The notes under the pieces are model-generated. The model did not search any database, had not been told where the DNA came from, and was given only the letters and a program-made list of their open reading frames with translations. A DNA stretch of 64,000 nt, taken from positions 130,175,454 to 130,239,453 of the forward strand of contig OZ023263.1 in NCBI GenBank assembly GCA_964006375.1, in the 5' to 3' direction. The number at the start of each line of letters is the position of its first letter. Positions within the stretch are counted from its first letter, which is position 1. The DNA comes from Tillus elongatus (Eukaryota > Arthropoda > Insecta > Coleoptera > Cleridae). Made by a program: the position numbers and the translations under genes. Below, piece after piece: positions 23,523 to 35,503 of the stretch.

Positions 23523-23950
23523 CCTAAGCGTGGGGCTTCTCGAAAAGCTCGATATAAAATCATGTAATTGAATAAATATATATTTAATACCATCATAACA
23601 TAAAATAAACGTTGCTGGTCGCCAATTAGCAACTTTATAGCGCCGCAACGTCAGGGCTTTTGAAAAAGAAAATCATATAATTATCAAAAACTTCAATACT
23701 TACCATTATAAAATAAACGTTGGTGCTCACCAAGTCAAACTTTTTGGCGACCAAACGAGGGTGCTTAAAAGAAAACTCCTTACACGGAATTCCAAAAAGA
23801 TTATTTATTACCATAATAACTTTTTGGTGCCGCAACTTAAGGGCTTTAAAATAATAATAATAGACTACATTAAAATTTTTGTGAAAAATAAATAAATGTA
23901 TTTCCATTGAAAATTTAGAAAAAATTTTGCGCCGCATCGGCAAGGTTTGT
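23414..23950 (+). promoter_or_regulatory. PBS and ladder of PBS-like repeats in the leader
   Basis: The first unit TGGCGCCTAACGTGGGGCT (23414) is placed as the primer-binding site. Degenerate versions recur at about 23519 (CGCCTAAGCGTGGGGCTTC), 23638 (GCGCCGCAACGTCAGGGCTT), 23743 (TTGGCGACCAAACGAGGGTG), 23821 (TTGGTGCCGCAACTTAAGGG) and 23928 (TTGCGCCGCATCGGCAAGG), spaced about 80-120 bp. Each is followed by an A-rich tract. The priming tRNA was not identified. Confidence 0.65.
23438..23520. repeat. (TA)n array inside the leader
   Basis: Pure TA run splitting the first and second PBS-like units. Confidence 0.97.
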
Positions 23951-24489
23951 CTTTAATATCTAAAATAATATTATAATTACCTACCTTAAATTATGGCAAA
24001 TTTTCATTCTGTTTTTATTGATTAAATATTTGAAAGCTGATAGTAGGGAAGCTATAGACGTAAAATTTATCGAACCATTTTATTTCGAGCCGTAACAAGA
24101 AAATTTTAGTATTTAAGACAGAAAATAATTTGTCACAATATTTAAATGTAAAAAAAAATAAATTGCAAATCAAATATAAGAAATTGTTTTATGATAAACA
24201 AATTTTAGAGGCGTATTTAAAAAGGAATTAAAGATTTTGTGTACAGGAACCTTATCTTGCAAAACAAGGTAATAGTTAATAGAATTCCTCGCATTTCTCC
24301 ACCATTTGTCTCTACAAGAATAATTAAGACAGTTGTAATTAAAAAGTGGACAGGAATATTGTCTGGCAAAATACAGGATCATAATTAAATATTCTTTGTG
24401 ATATAAAATAGTAATAAAACTTGTCAATACTTAGAAAGGGGATGATTAAATTTTAAATTCACCCTAAATAAAATAAATAAAGCATAAAT

Positions 24490-25205
24490 ATGTCCGGGAA
24501 AAAACAAACGGAACAAGAATCATCCATATCTAAGCAAATGGCAGCTTTGTATGATCTTGTGAGAACACAAGGAGAATGTATACTAGGAATAAAAATATCT
24601 CCAGAAGAATTCAAAAAGGAAATTAAACAAGCCATAGAAAATTTAGAAAATATGGACAAAAATATAAATAACTATACCAATGAAAAGCAATGTTTCATAG
24701 AAAACAAATTAGAAAAAAAAAACAGGATAAGTTGGAAAACAAATTAAAAGGTTTAATTGAAATGATGGAGCAACTGACACTAAAAGATAGAGAACATGGG
24801 TGTAATATAAATACAATTTTTGAAGAAAACCATAAAAAATTCATTAAAAACGTCGAAAAAAAATTAGGAGAAAACAAAAATGAAATTAAAATTAAAAGGA
24901 AACAAGCTTTTCTCAGGATAAAGAAAAATATAAAAAGGAGAGCAGAAGAAAACATACAACAAAATAAAACAGAAGTCACAAAAATATATCAATTGGATGC
25001 TGAGGTAACAATAACGCAGGAAAAATGCCAAGAAAGCCATAAAATAATCAAGACGGAGCGGGACACGAGAATACAGTCGTGTCATGACAAAATAAAGGAA
25101 GAAACCGCAACGAGTCAAGCAGGAGACGGCTGAACAATTAATTAAAATAAAAAAGGAAATTAAAAATGAGACAAAACAACATATTTCTGAGGCAATTATC
25201 ATGCC
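24490..25205 (+). pseudogene. Gag-like N-terminal region, frameshifted
   Basis: An ATG frame starting MSGKKQTEQESSISKQMAAL (24490-24747) passes by frameshift into a second frame (about 24729-25133), and then a third that reads AEQLIKIKKEIKNETKQ and GKDPKMIFVLNCNIGKLHP (to about 25290). The whole is lysine/glutamate-rich and probably coiled coil. This fits the N-terminal part of a gag-like protein of insect LTR elements. At least two frameshifts break it. No start other than 24490 is better supported. Identification rests on position in the LTR element and on the downstream gag-like domain. Confidence 0.55.
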
Positions 25206-25334
25206 GAACTATAATATGGATCATGTCCAATTAGGTAAGGATCCGAAAATGATATTTGTATTGAATTGTAATATTGGGAAATTGCACCCCAAAGTTTTTG
25301 TGCAAAATATTAAAGATAAATTGCATTTCATAAA

Positions 25335-26039
25335 TTGCATTTCATTTATAGTGTTAGTGATATGAAGAATATTATCAGGGCCAGACTAACGGGTAATCCA
25401 TTGTTATGGTTTTCCACGAAAGTAAGTGAAATGTCAGAATTTGCGATTTTTGAACAAAAATTTTTGCAATTTTATTGGGGTGAATATAGTCAAGGCCTTT
25501 TCCGAGAAACAACCTCAGAAAAATATAGAGAAATAGAAGCACTGCCAGAAGAAAATATACAAGAAACAAGTCCAGAAAAATACATAGAACAGGAATTACT
25601 ACCAGACGAAAATATACCAGAAATGAGCCCGGAAAAATCCGTAGATACTGCCAAAGAAGAAAATTTAATAACGGCAACACATGATTTTTACTGTATCAAA
25701 ATTGAAAGTGAGCAGAAACATGAATCTATGCTTCAATGTAATAAACATTATGTAGAAATTAATAACAATAGCCGCAATTTTAAAATTAGTAACCTACTCG
25801 TCCAAAACAATAATTTTTACAATAAATACAAATACAATCCTAGTCAGACATTTTATAAAAACAAAGATTCTGGAAAGTATAATAAATTTAAAACTTATAA
25901 GCCGAAGTTTAATGAGCAGAACAGGCATATTTGGCATGAAAATGAACTAAGTAATGTAAATAACAAGACACGTCATGGCAATTATAGCAATTTTAATTTC
26001 CAAAGCAAAAAGCAAAAATATAAGATAAATAAAAATTAA
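25335..26039 (+). CDS. Gag-like capsid region of the LTR element (234 codons)
   Basis: The frame reads SVSDMKNIIRARLTGNPLLW, then KFLQFYWGEYSQGLFRE. This resembles the retrotransposon gag capsid core, in which a conserved tryptophan and 'FxxxFLxxYWG' mark the family. Then comes a low-complexity stretch with three repeats of the kind 'EENIQETSPEKY', and a very Asn/Lys/Tyr-rich tail ending in a stop at 26039. No CCHC zinc knuckle is present. The upstream boundary is a frameshift from the 24490 frame, so 25335 is only the first in-frame ATG and not a convincing real start. It is followed by noncoding sequence, not pol. Confidence 0.6.
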   Translation: MHFIYSVSDMKNIIRARLTGNPLLWFSTKVSEMSEFAIFEQKFLQFYWGEYSQGLFRETTSEKYREIEALPEENIQETSPEKYIEQELLPDENIPEMSPEKSVDTAKEENLITATHDFYCIKIESEQKHESMLQCNKHYVEINNNSRNFKISNLLVQNNNFYNKYKYNPSQTFYKNKDSGKYNKFKTYKPKFNEQNRHIWHENELSNVNNKTRHGNYSNFNFQSKKQKYKINKN

Positions 26040-27410
26040 TCTGCATGAATTTTGATCAGATCTAATATGACGTAAGCAATGAAAAGGATAATCGCGTACC
26101 GAATAGACGAAACGAGACCGGCAGTAATAGAAGATACAAAATAAACAGTAAAATTACCAGACAAAGAAATTTCTACTAAAATAAATAAAATTTGATTAGA
26201 TAGAACTATAGGACGAAAATTTGGTCAATTTAACAAAAAAAATACAGAAAAAAATTAACCCTGAGAAAAGAAAATAAAACAAGTAGGCATTATAATAATA
26301 CCCAAGGGAAAATATAGATTGTGAAAAGCAAATTTTCATAGAAAGATTAACTGGTATTAAGTTAGGAGCAGTGCTCAAAATTGGAGACAGTTATTGGATA
26401 TGTCATTTAAAGTAATCTGAATATAAAAATAGAAAGGGGGAAATATAAAAAGTATTGAGTATAAAAAACATGGAATGAGTCGAAAAGAAAATTATATAAA
26501 AGTCGAAAAGACAGAAACCGGTTACGTACCGAGAAAGAGTTATAATTAACGGAAAAATAAAACATATAGGGGTCAGATTGATAAGAAATAATTTGTATAG
26601 ATGGTGTAGCGAACAGAATATGAAAAGTATAATGATATAAATAAGAAATATGATAAGTATGTGTAAGAAAATGAATATGATAATAGAATATATAATGAAT
26701 AATAAAAGTAATGTAATGCAAGTATAATAAAATATGTATAGGGGATTGTTTAAAAAGGGAAAAGTATGGAGACCATATATGTATTGTTGAAAAGTTAAAG
26801 TATTAGGAGTTTATAGATGAAAAATATATTAAATAGTCCTATTCCATGGTAGTATATCAATATAAATAGTAAACATAATCAAATAAAATCGGTAAAGAAG
26901 ATACCCCATAAAAATGAGAAAAAAAATACCAATAACTGTCATTCACAGAAATAAGTCCGGAGGGAAGTTGGATATGTTCGAAATAACCAGGGAATGGCAT
27001 GAATGTCGATCTTTAAAATAAAACTAAAATAATAAATTGCCACAAAATAGATATGTAAAAATAACCAGTGAATGTCATAATTGTCAATCTTTAAAATAAT
27101 AAATTGCCACAAAATAGATATGCAGAAATAACCAGTGAATGTCATAAATGTCGATTTTTAAAAATAAATTAAATAATGAATTGCTACAAAATATATATGT
27201 AAAAATAACAAGTGAATGTCATAAATGGTGATTTTTAAAAATTAAAGTAAATTGCCACAAATAGTTATAAATTAACCGAGATAGTAAATAATAGAATCAG
27301 GGAAATTTTCAATATAGAACATGTGTATAAATACAATTAAATAAATAAATAGGTTGTGAAGAAACAAAGCAAAGGTAGTCTGTCTAACAATCATTATCCA
27401 GACTCACTTT
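26040..27410. other. Noncoding interior of the LTR element where pol would be expected
   Basis: AT-rich sequence with no protease, RT, RNase H or integrase motif in any frame that I could read. A short patch at 26200-26400 could be a decayed coding remnant, but it has many stops. Confidence 0.55.
26975..27262. repeat. Tandem repeat, about four units of 60-80 bp
   Basis: Units share 'aaaataaccagtgaatgtca', 'taaatgtcgatttttaaaa' and 'aattgccacaaaatagatat', with length differences from A-rich parts. Confidence 0.85.
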
Positions 27411-27424
27411 TAGAAAGGGGGAAT
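27411..27424 (+). promoter_or_regulatory. Polypurine tract
   Basis: TTAGAAAGGGGGAAT lies immediately before TGCTAT of the 3' LTR, the expected position for plus-strand priming. Confidence 0.75.
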
Positions 27425-28922
27425 TGCTATAAATAGCAAATATGTGAGAAAATAATACATTATTGTGGAGTAAAACGGGCCAATGTACATAAAATTAATA
27501 CATTCTAAAATTTAAATGCCGTGTATAATTGTGAGTGTAAAATATTTTAGGTTAAATAAGAAATAGCATTAGGTAGCTGAATACAGAACAATGATTTTCT
27601 TTTCTTACATGTAGTCGTTAAAATACAATAGAAAAATAGCCTTGTTTTTATTCATAGAATTTTACTAGAATATCACGATTTTATTTTATTCTTAGGTAGT
27701 AGGCATATGTACCATATTATACATTTATAATATTAAGGAAAAATTTGTTGTTTGTAAATGCCAATTTAAGCAAAGACGCAGTGTTAGTTGATAAGAATAG
27801 TTTTTTTTGTGCGTGTTTCAAAAGATTAGTGCAACGGACAAAAAGTTGAACAATGGGATAACGAAAGGCCTATGAACTTTGTTACCGAGACACAGCGCGA
27901 AAAGGTTTTTTGTAACACAGGGATATAAGGAGTCGACGGCAGGTCGAGAAGTAGTAACTGAGCTGCCAGAAGTAAAACTAGAAATTAGTGGTGTTGCGAC
28001 GACTGAAAAATATGGAAGTTGATGAATAAAACATGCAAGGCAAGTGCCTGATAATAATATTATAAAAATTGGTATAAAGAAAATAAAAAGATTAAATACC
28101 TGGTACACGGTTTGTGAAGACAGTTAAATAAAAATGGAAATTGATTAATAATTACTGACAAGCTGCTTAATCCAAAAGAAGAACAAATAGAAAGTAATAG
28201 TTACACATCAAATGGAAAGTAATAATTATAAATCAAATGGGAAGTAATAAATACACGTCAAATGGAAGGAGCAAACAAGACAACATTCAGTAAGTCGTTT
28301 TAGGAACTTTACCGAAATCAATATGCTGACTTTTTTTCTATATTGTGAATAGCTTTTAAGGATATTGTTTTGTCCCATTTAGGATTTTAATGTAAATTTT
28401 AGTTCACTAAGGGGGATGTTATATAAAGACCGAATCATTATATCATAGTTAGATAATTCGTTGTATTAACTAAATTTGATTTGATAAATTTAATATAACC
28501 TTTTTAATAGAAATTTATTAGTTTGATCAATCTGTTTAATTTTGACCCCAAATCAAGCGAAGATTAATTATATGAAAAAGTAAGGCTATTTTTCACCGTT
28601 AAATAAAAATTTAAATCAAAAGACCCAATCATACATAATGTTTTTTTTTGAAATTTCCAAACACTCAGGAGTACAATAATTTATAAACACCATATATTAA
28701 ACAAAAATGCTAGCCCAAGCAAAGAACCCTACCCATGAGATTATAGAAAAATTTAGAATCACAGCAGTAAGTGAACCATTTTAGCATAATTTCAGGATCA
28801 TCAATATTAGCGTTTTTTTTTTATTTTAATAAAGACGCAATTGAATTCTCATGCTCTACAATTAAAAGTGCTATTAAGGTATAAAATAAATTAAATAAAA
28901 GAAACCACACTAAATACCATAG

Positions 28923-28924
<2 letters not shown>
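27425..28924 (+). repeat. 3' long terminal repeat
   Basis: TGCTAT...ATAGCA termini, 1500 bp, aligned throughout with 21909-23404. It carries the same triplet repeat at 28203-28270, and is followed directly by (TA)n. Confidence 0.88.

Positions 28925-29014
<90 letters not shown>
28925..29014. repeat. (TA)n array flanking the 3' LTR
   Basis: Pure TA run starting at the last LTR base. Confidence 0.97.
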
Positions 29015-29018
<4 letters not shown>

Positions 29019-29279
29019 CCGGTCCAACTATAGTCAATTTATTTAGACTATTTGAGTTTCATTTTTTTAAATAAACTCAAATTTAAAAAAATTATCTACC
29101 ATAACGCACTTGTAGTATTTAACCATCTGCAAAATATGTCTCAATTTTCAGTTTAATTATAATTATATTAAACCTAAATTTTATGCTTAAAAAAGTATAA
29201 CTTATCACTGTCCGTAAAGTAAACCGATTGCTAATATAATAATCCATTGATTTAATTTTTGCCAAAGTTTGATTAGCGG

Positions 29280-29440
29280 GGTTTCCAAATATGTCAAACT
29301 TAATTTACTTCCACATCGTCACCACGTGTGGAGTCACGCATCGACGACAAAAATTTCAACAACAAAAAAATTTTTCGCCCAAACGTAAAAGTATCAACAT
29401 ATAGAAAACATGATTTGGGAACGAATTTTTTTTTACATCA
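29280..29440 (+). repeat. Family C repeat fragment
   Basis: 'ttccacatcgtcaccacgtg', 'cgcatcgacgacaaaaattt' and 'gatttgggaacgaattt' match 33670-33800 and, inverted, 39300-39440. Confidence 0.65.
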
Positions 29441-29856
29441 CCCATAAGTTGTGTGATACAAATTTGTTGTTTTTTTTTAATCGAACACGCCTTAATTATT
29501 GCATTTTTGCATTTTCCATGTAAACATGTTTGTAAGAAAATAGTTATGGACGCAGCAAGTGCGTTATTGTAGCCTACTTCCATTAAATCCTTCAAATTTC
29601 AATAACTCAATTTGCTATTAATCTAAGGTTCGTTGGCTAGGAAGCCAGTTTTTTCGGTAACATTTTAAATTTATTTTCGGAAGATTTTTGTACAGTTTCA
29701 TACAATTAAGTTATTTTGATGAAATATTGTTTCTTCTATATAAGTTATACTGGTAACCAAATTTGATGCCCACTTTGATTTAAAAAAAATACATATTTGC
29801 TTTTAAAAAGCATTTTAATGAAAATTCACTACCATAACGCACTTGCTGCGTCCGGA
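29440..29856 (+). mobile_element. Family A composite repeat, copy 6 (3' part only)
   Basis: Starts at 'aagttgtgtgatacaaattt', continues with 'gcatttttgcattttccatg', and ends in the inverted-repeat module (about 29545-29856). The left end, (TA)n and middle are missing. Confidence 0.8.
29545..29856. repeat. Terminal inverted-repeat (MITE-like) module, copy 6
   Basis: Ends TTATGGACGCAGCAAGTGCG and CGCACTTGCTGCGTCCGGA. The interior has the standard blocks. Confidence 0.85.
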
Positions 29857-30057
29857 CTTTCTTTAGTTATGGCACCAATGTACATACTTATACACACTTT
29901 AACTGCGCATGAGAATGAGTTCCACGTACGCCAATTGGCGATTATTTGAAGATCTTTTTAAACAACATTAAATGTCGCGATTTCTTCAAAAAAAAATCGC
30001 TGAAGGAACTTTTTTCCAAAAAGCTATTGAGCTGGTCAACCCGCTCATTTGAAAAGA

Positions 30058-30361
30058 CTCTGGACGCAGCAAGTGCGTTATGGCAGTGAATTTTTATAAA
30101 AATGCTTTGAATATCAAATATGTCTTTTTAATGCAAGCAGTCATCAATTTGGTTACCGGTATAGGTATAACCTATATAGTAGAAACAATGTGCCATATTT
30201 TATCAAAATAACTTATTGTTTGAAAATGTACAAAAACTTTCCGACAATATACCTTAAACGTTGGTTTTCTAACCAACAAATCTTAGGTTAATAGCAAATT
30301 GTTATTGAAATTTGAAGCATTTAATGAAAATTTGCTACCAAAACGCACTTACTGCGTCTTG
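30058..30361. repeat. Terminal inverted-repeat (MITE-like) module, copy 7
   Basis: TCTGGACGCAGCAAGTGCG at the left and CGCACTTACTGCGTC at the right; the right end is decayed ('cttga'). Confidence 0.8.
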
Positions 30362-31067
30362 ATTTTTTTCTTACAAACATATTTCGATAAAAAATGCAAT
30401 AAAATAAGGCTGTTCGAAAAAAATTGTAGGGATCACCAACGATCGACTTGTGGGCCAGCCGGTGATTGTCAAAATAATTTTATAAGATGCAGCTCAAGAC
30501 ACCCTATAATTAACTTATACAATTTTTTCTCGTCTCTTGTATAATAATAATTATATTCAGCTTTACCGTAGAAACGCGTCACCCTGTATAATATCAGCCT
30601 TTTTGTAAAACTTCGATCCTTTATATATGTTGATAAAACATAACAAACACTGTTTAATTCACCCACTAACATTAATAAAGGAATAATTTGCACTTGTATA
30701 TAAAAATTTCCCAAATGACACAAATAATTCGTCGACTCAAACAAATAAACATATAAACCATCTCATATCATACGGTAAATGTCAGTTACAGCGTCTAACA
30801 GACCTGCGCAATAATATCAAATGTTCTGGCTCCTAGCAACAACATACTAGATCTCATATAAGCCAGGTTTACGATTGACAGTCAAACGCGGCGATATTAA
30901 AAATAAATGTTTCAAATTTTAATAGCTCCATTTTCTGTGAACCTAGAAGACTAAATTTTGGCGCATAGTTAGGCCTTTCCTAAAGCAATATGTACACCAA
31001 ACTTCATCGAAATATCATTGTAATTTTCGGAGAAAAAATTTTTTTTCGAAAGAAAACTCAAAATGTT

Positions 31068-31167
<100 letters not shown>

Positions 31168-31210
31168 AAATCGAAGCTGACCCCGGATATGGGTTCTAAG
31201 GGCCCAAATT

Positions 31211-31904
31211 CGCGCTCTTATGTTTAATGGAGAGGGTACCTACCTTTAAATACAAGTAGTAAATCTATAATGTATGTTCTGCTGATAATGCTTTACAAAA
31301 CATTTTTAGTGTACAAGTTCTGTTGCCTGCTGCTAGTTACACTCTAGTTTAAAACATTTCCATCAAATATTGCTTAGATGGTTAAAATATTCCTAACAAA
31401 AGATTCCTTTATTTATTATAATTTAGAGATTCACTATCCCAAGTTGCTCCAAATTTAGGTTGTCACAAGTGTCGCAAGAATGGCGATGCTTTGAAGTGGT
31501 GGACAATTGAAGAGGGTCAAACACTTTGGACCTTTTAACCGCATGCTATTCTAATAATTTGCAGAGCAGGGTTTCAATCATATTTACTACCTTTACCAAC
31601 TGTTCATCAGTCAAAATTTTAGGCAATTCAGTAGGGAAATACCACATCTTATATTAGTTTATAAAATATCATTATTTTTGGTGTACTGATTCAATTTGCA
31701 GCAACTTAGAAGCCCTAATGAATTTCTAGTTTCTGGCAGCAAATTTGTATTTTTATGATTCAATTTAAAGAGCTTACAATATTCTAAATAAAAGTTTTAT
31801 ACAACGTAAATAACTTTACGTTATTATTCATATAATAAAGTCTATTTCCTTTTCATTTAGTATAAAATTGAAAGGCGCCACCTCCGTTATATAAAGGTAA
31901 GGCT
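31211..31904. other. Unassigned sequence
   Basis: No gene, and no repeat shared with the rest of the window was noticed. Confidence 0.4.
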
Positions 31905-32165
31905 AAATGTTTTGTCACCATAATTAGAACCGCAGACCGGTTTCGCTCTACTAGAAACTAGAAACCGGTCTGCCATAATTAGAAAATTATGGTGAGAATA
32001 CATTGAGCCTTACATTCATTGTCCCTACATGGGCCAGGGCCGACAATTTACAAAATTGTTAGTTGGTTGTACACAGTCTCTATTTTATAACATATTGTGT
32101 TATTTGGATCTTTCGTGACAACATACTACCTGGCTCCCCACAGAGATAGAGACCCTGTCGTACAT
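31905..32165. repeat. Diverged relative of the foldback repeat at 60496-61208
   Basis: Shares 'ttagaaccg.agaccggttt', 'cctacatgggccagggc', 'aaattgttagttggttgta', 'acagtctctattttta' and 'tgacaacatactacctgg' with the foldback element. It contains its own hairpin, 'agaccggtttc' against 'gaaaccggtct' (31934-31971), framed by 'accataatt' and 'aattatggt'. Confidence 0.75.
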
Positions 32166-32330
32166 CTCACAATATAAAAATACACTTTTTATTGCGCTAT
32201 TAACATGGAATGTCCCCGGTCACCTTGCGTTGCGTGTGTTCATTGACGGTTTCTACCTAAACTGCTACGCACAGATTATTTGAATCTTCTGGACTAAGGG
32301 TTTAAATTTATCTACAGAAATTATAGTTTC

Positions 32331-32331
<1 letters not shown>

Positions 32332-32424
<93 letters not shown>
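32332..32424. repeat. (TA)n microsatellite, about 93 bp
   Basis: Pure TA array outside recognisable family A sequence. Confidence 0.97.
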
Positions 32425-32428
<4 letters not shown>

Positions 32429-32577
32429 TATAGGAATACATATTTGACAGTGCTTATTATCTAGAATTTTATATTTCTATTCTATTTTTTTTTGCTTCCT
32501 TCCTTCAGACCTATTCAGTATTTGCGCAGCAGTCCGTTCATTTATACCTTATACCTTGTGTCTTTCCAAAAAGCTAA

Positions 32578-33134
<557 letters not shown>

Positions 33135-33510
33135 GGGGCCTCATGGTTCAGTGGTAAGGACGTGTGTCTCTGAACCGCAGGGTACTGGGTCTGATCACAG
33201 GGTTCTTCTTTCACTTTTTCAGTACATACTGTACAATTAACATCAATCGAGTTTGTGGCATTATATTTGAGAAAGTTGAACTTCTTTCACTTTTTCAGTA
33301 CATACTATACAATTAACATCAATCGACGTTGTGGCATTATATTTGAAAAAGTTGAACGTCTCCACGTTCCGCTCTTCGGAGGGGGCGTAAAGCCGTCGGT
33401 CCCGTGTCCATAAGGAAAGGCAGGAGTTCGGCAAAATTTGCAGGATATTGAGGTGAAACTGCTCCCTGGCGTCGGTGATTGGCCATAGTAGCGGAAATAA
33501 ACCGACGTTA
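33135..33510 (+). mobile_element. tRNA-headed SINE-like repeat with an internal 76-bp duplication
   Basis: The tRNA-like head (33135-33206) begins GGGGCCTCATGGTTCAGTGG. TGGTTCAGTGGTAAGG serves as A box and GGGTCTGATCAC as a slightly decayed B box. The body starts 'ttctttcactttttcag'. A segment of about 76 bp (33207-33282, then 33283-33357) is duplicated in tandem. The end is 'ggccatagtagcggaaataa' and 'ccgacgttaaaaaaa', with an A-rich then (CA)n tail. Confidence 0.75.
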
Positions 33511-33654
33511 AAAAAACACACACACCCACATACTACGTATACCTACATTGATTTTTCTTTCTGAGGGATTGGTGATGACCTACGATTCGATCAAGATTGT
33601 TGACATTATACAGGGGGTCCGGAAATGATGAGCTTAATGGGTTATTTCGTTCGT

Positions 33655-34100
33655 AAAATTAATGTCACAAGTTATTTCCACACCGTCAATACGTGTGGAT
33701 GTGTGGCATCGGCGACAACAATTTCAAATATTTTTTTCCCGCTTAAACGTCGTAAGACGTGTTAAAGCATATATACATAATTTGGGAACAATTTCTTTTG
33801 TCTGTCTTTTGAGAGATATCATCTTCAAATTGTGTATACCGTTAGCACCCGACAAAGGAACGCTTCTAATTGTTTTTGGGGTCAAGGCATGGATGCTAAA
33901 TTCGTTTCATTAGCATGTGTTTCTAAGGAGAGCAGATTATTACAGCTATGTGGAAGTTATAATTCAATTTACAGCACTAGTTTGGAGTACTTTTTCAAAG
34001 ACTCAAAATTACCGATGTTACAGTGTTTAAAAAAAAATTATGCATATTTTAGAGCGCGAAACCTTGCGCGAAAATATTTGTATTGTTTCTCAATATGAAT
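33655..34100 (-). repeat. Family C repeat, inverted copy
   Basis: Contains 'gcacccgacaaaggaacgct' and 'aattgtttttgg', which are the reverse complement of blocks at 38800-38845 and 39205-39240. It also has 'aggagagcagattattacag', the reverse complement of 38600-38630. Open frames here (33662-34098) shift between copies and are not genes. Confidence 0.75.
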
Positions 34101-34273
34101 ACTAGTACCATATTCGTCAGGTGTTGATTGTTCAGTTCCGTTTTAGTGAATTTTCTAAAAAAAAATTCACTAATGAGGATATCCCGACTTTTGAATTTTG
34201 AAAAAATTTCTTCAAATGAGCGCTAATTAGGCCCCCCAGAACACATATCCGGGGTCAGTTTCAATTTTTATAT

Positions 34274-34400
<127 letters not shown>

Positions 34401-35188
34401 ACAGCGATAACTCAAAAAATAATGGGCCGATTTTGATTAAATTTGGTGACTACCTTCCTTTTGCAAATGGCTTGGATAAGTTCGTTAGTCAGGAAAATCG
34501 GCCCAGGTTTTCCCGGAAAATTTTGAGTTTTCCTTCAAAAAAAAAATTATATCTCCGTAATTAACAAAGTAAGGGCAACTAAATTTAGTATGCTGGTTTA
34601 TGTCATTATAAGTGAGGTGTCTACCAAAATTTAGCTCTGTAGGTCAAAAGACAAAAAGGTTATGGGCATTTAAAGAAAAATAAATTGGGGTTTTCCTCAA
34701 AACGTCAAAGTGACAATTGAAAACGTCAAAATTCGCAACATTTAGGCAAAGAACATGAATCTAATACGGGCTCTGGAAAGAAAATCTCTTAAGAAGAATG
34801 TTTTACAAACCCTGAAGTCTTAGTTTCAACCGTCATCGTCCTTCATTTTACTAAAATATTTCCAGAAAATTCATTTCAAATAGACCCTTTCTCTGAAGCT
34901 TGGCAGTAGCCTTAGCTATAGAATTTATCGTTTAATGGTATATAATTTTTGTAGAATTTTCGTAAAAAATCAATAAAGCTCAATATATCCGTTATTATAC
35001 AAGATATGAAAAAATATTGTATACATTAATTGTACGGTGTCTTGAGCTACACCTTAAAAAATTATTGCTACCATCACAGGGTGGCCCATAAGTCGTTGGT
35101 GATACAAATAATTTTTTTTAGTGGAAAACGCCTTATGTTTTTGCATTTTCCATCGAAATATAATGCATGTTATGTTAAGTTAAGAAAT

Positions 35189-35503
35189 TCTGGACGCAGC
35201 AAGTGCGTTATGGTAGCGAATTTTGATTAAATGCTTCATATTTGAAAAGCTCAATTTGCTATTAGCCTATAAGGTTGACCAAGAAAGGGATTTTTTCGGT
35301 TACATTTTAAGTTTACTTTCGGAAATTTCTGTACGTTTTCAAACAATAAAGTTATTTTGATGAAACATGGCACATTGTTTTTACTATATAGGTTATACTG
35401 GTAACCAAATGTGATGCCTGCTTTCTGAAAAAAAAAACACATATTTGCTATTAAAAACATTTTTATGAAAATTCACTACCATAACGCACTTGCTGCGTCC
35501 AGA
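35189..35503. repeat. Terminal inverted-repeat (MITE-like) module, copy 8 (315 bp)
   Basis: Left end TCTGGACGCAGCAAGTGCG, right end CGCACTTGCTGCGTCCAGA. Same length as copy 5. Confidence 0.9.

Larger units (their letters stand above)
21909..28924 (+). mobile_element. Non-autonomous LTR retrotransposon with 1.5-kb LTRs, inserted in (TA)n
   Basis: Two direct repeats of about 1500 bp (21909-23404, 27425-28924) flank a 4-kb interior. The 3' LTR begins TGCTAT and ends ATAGCA, a canonical TG...CA inverted terminus. A PBS-like TGGCGCCTAACGTGGGG follows the 5' LTR after 9 nt. A polypurine tract AGAAAGGGGGAA precedes the 3' LTR. The interior has gag-like frames (24490-26039), but no protease, RT, RNase H or integrase was recognised. 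The LTRs differ at scattered positions and small indels, so the insertion is not brand new. Both outer flanks are pure (TA)n, so a target-site duplication cannot be told apart from the array. Confidence 0.85.

Noticed and set aside
24695..25202. Reverse-strand frames of 94-112 codons over the gag-like region
   Set aside because: They are Phe/Ser/Leu-rich antisense shadows of the Lys/Glu-rich gag-like coding sequence.
33135..33206. Genuine tRNA gene
   Set aside because: The A and B boxes fit, but it is fused to a repeated body and recurs in decayed form at 13664-13736 and 62355-62410. It is better described as a SINE head.
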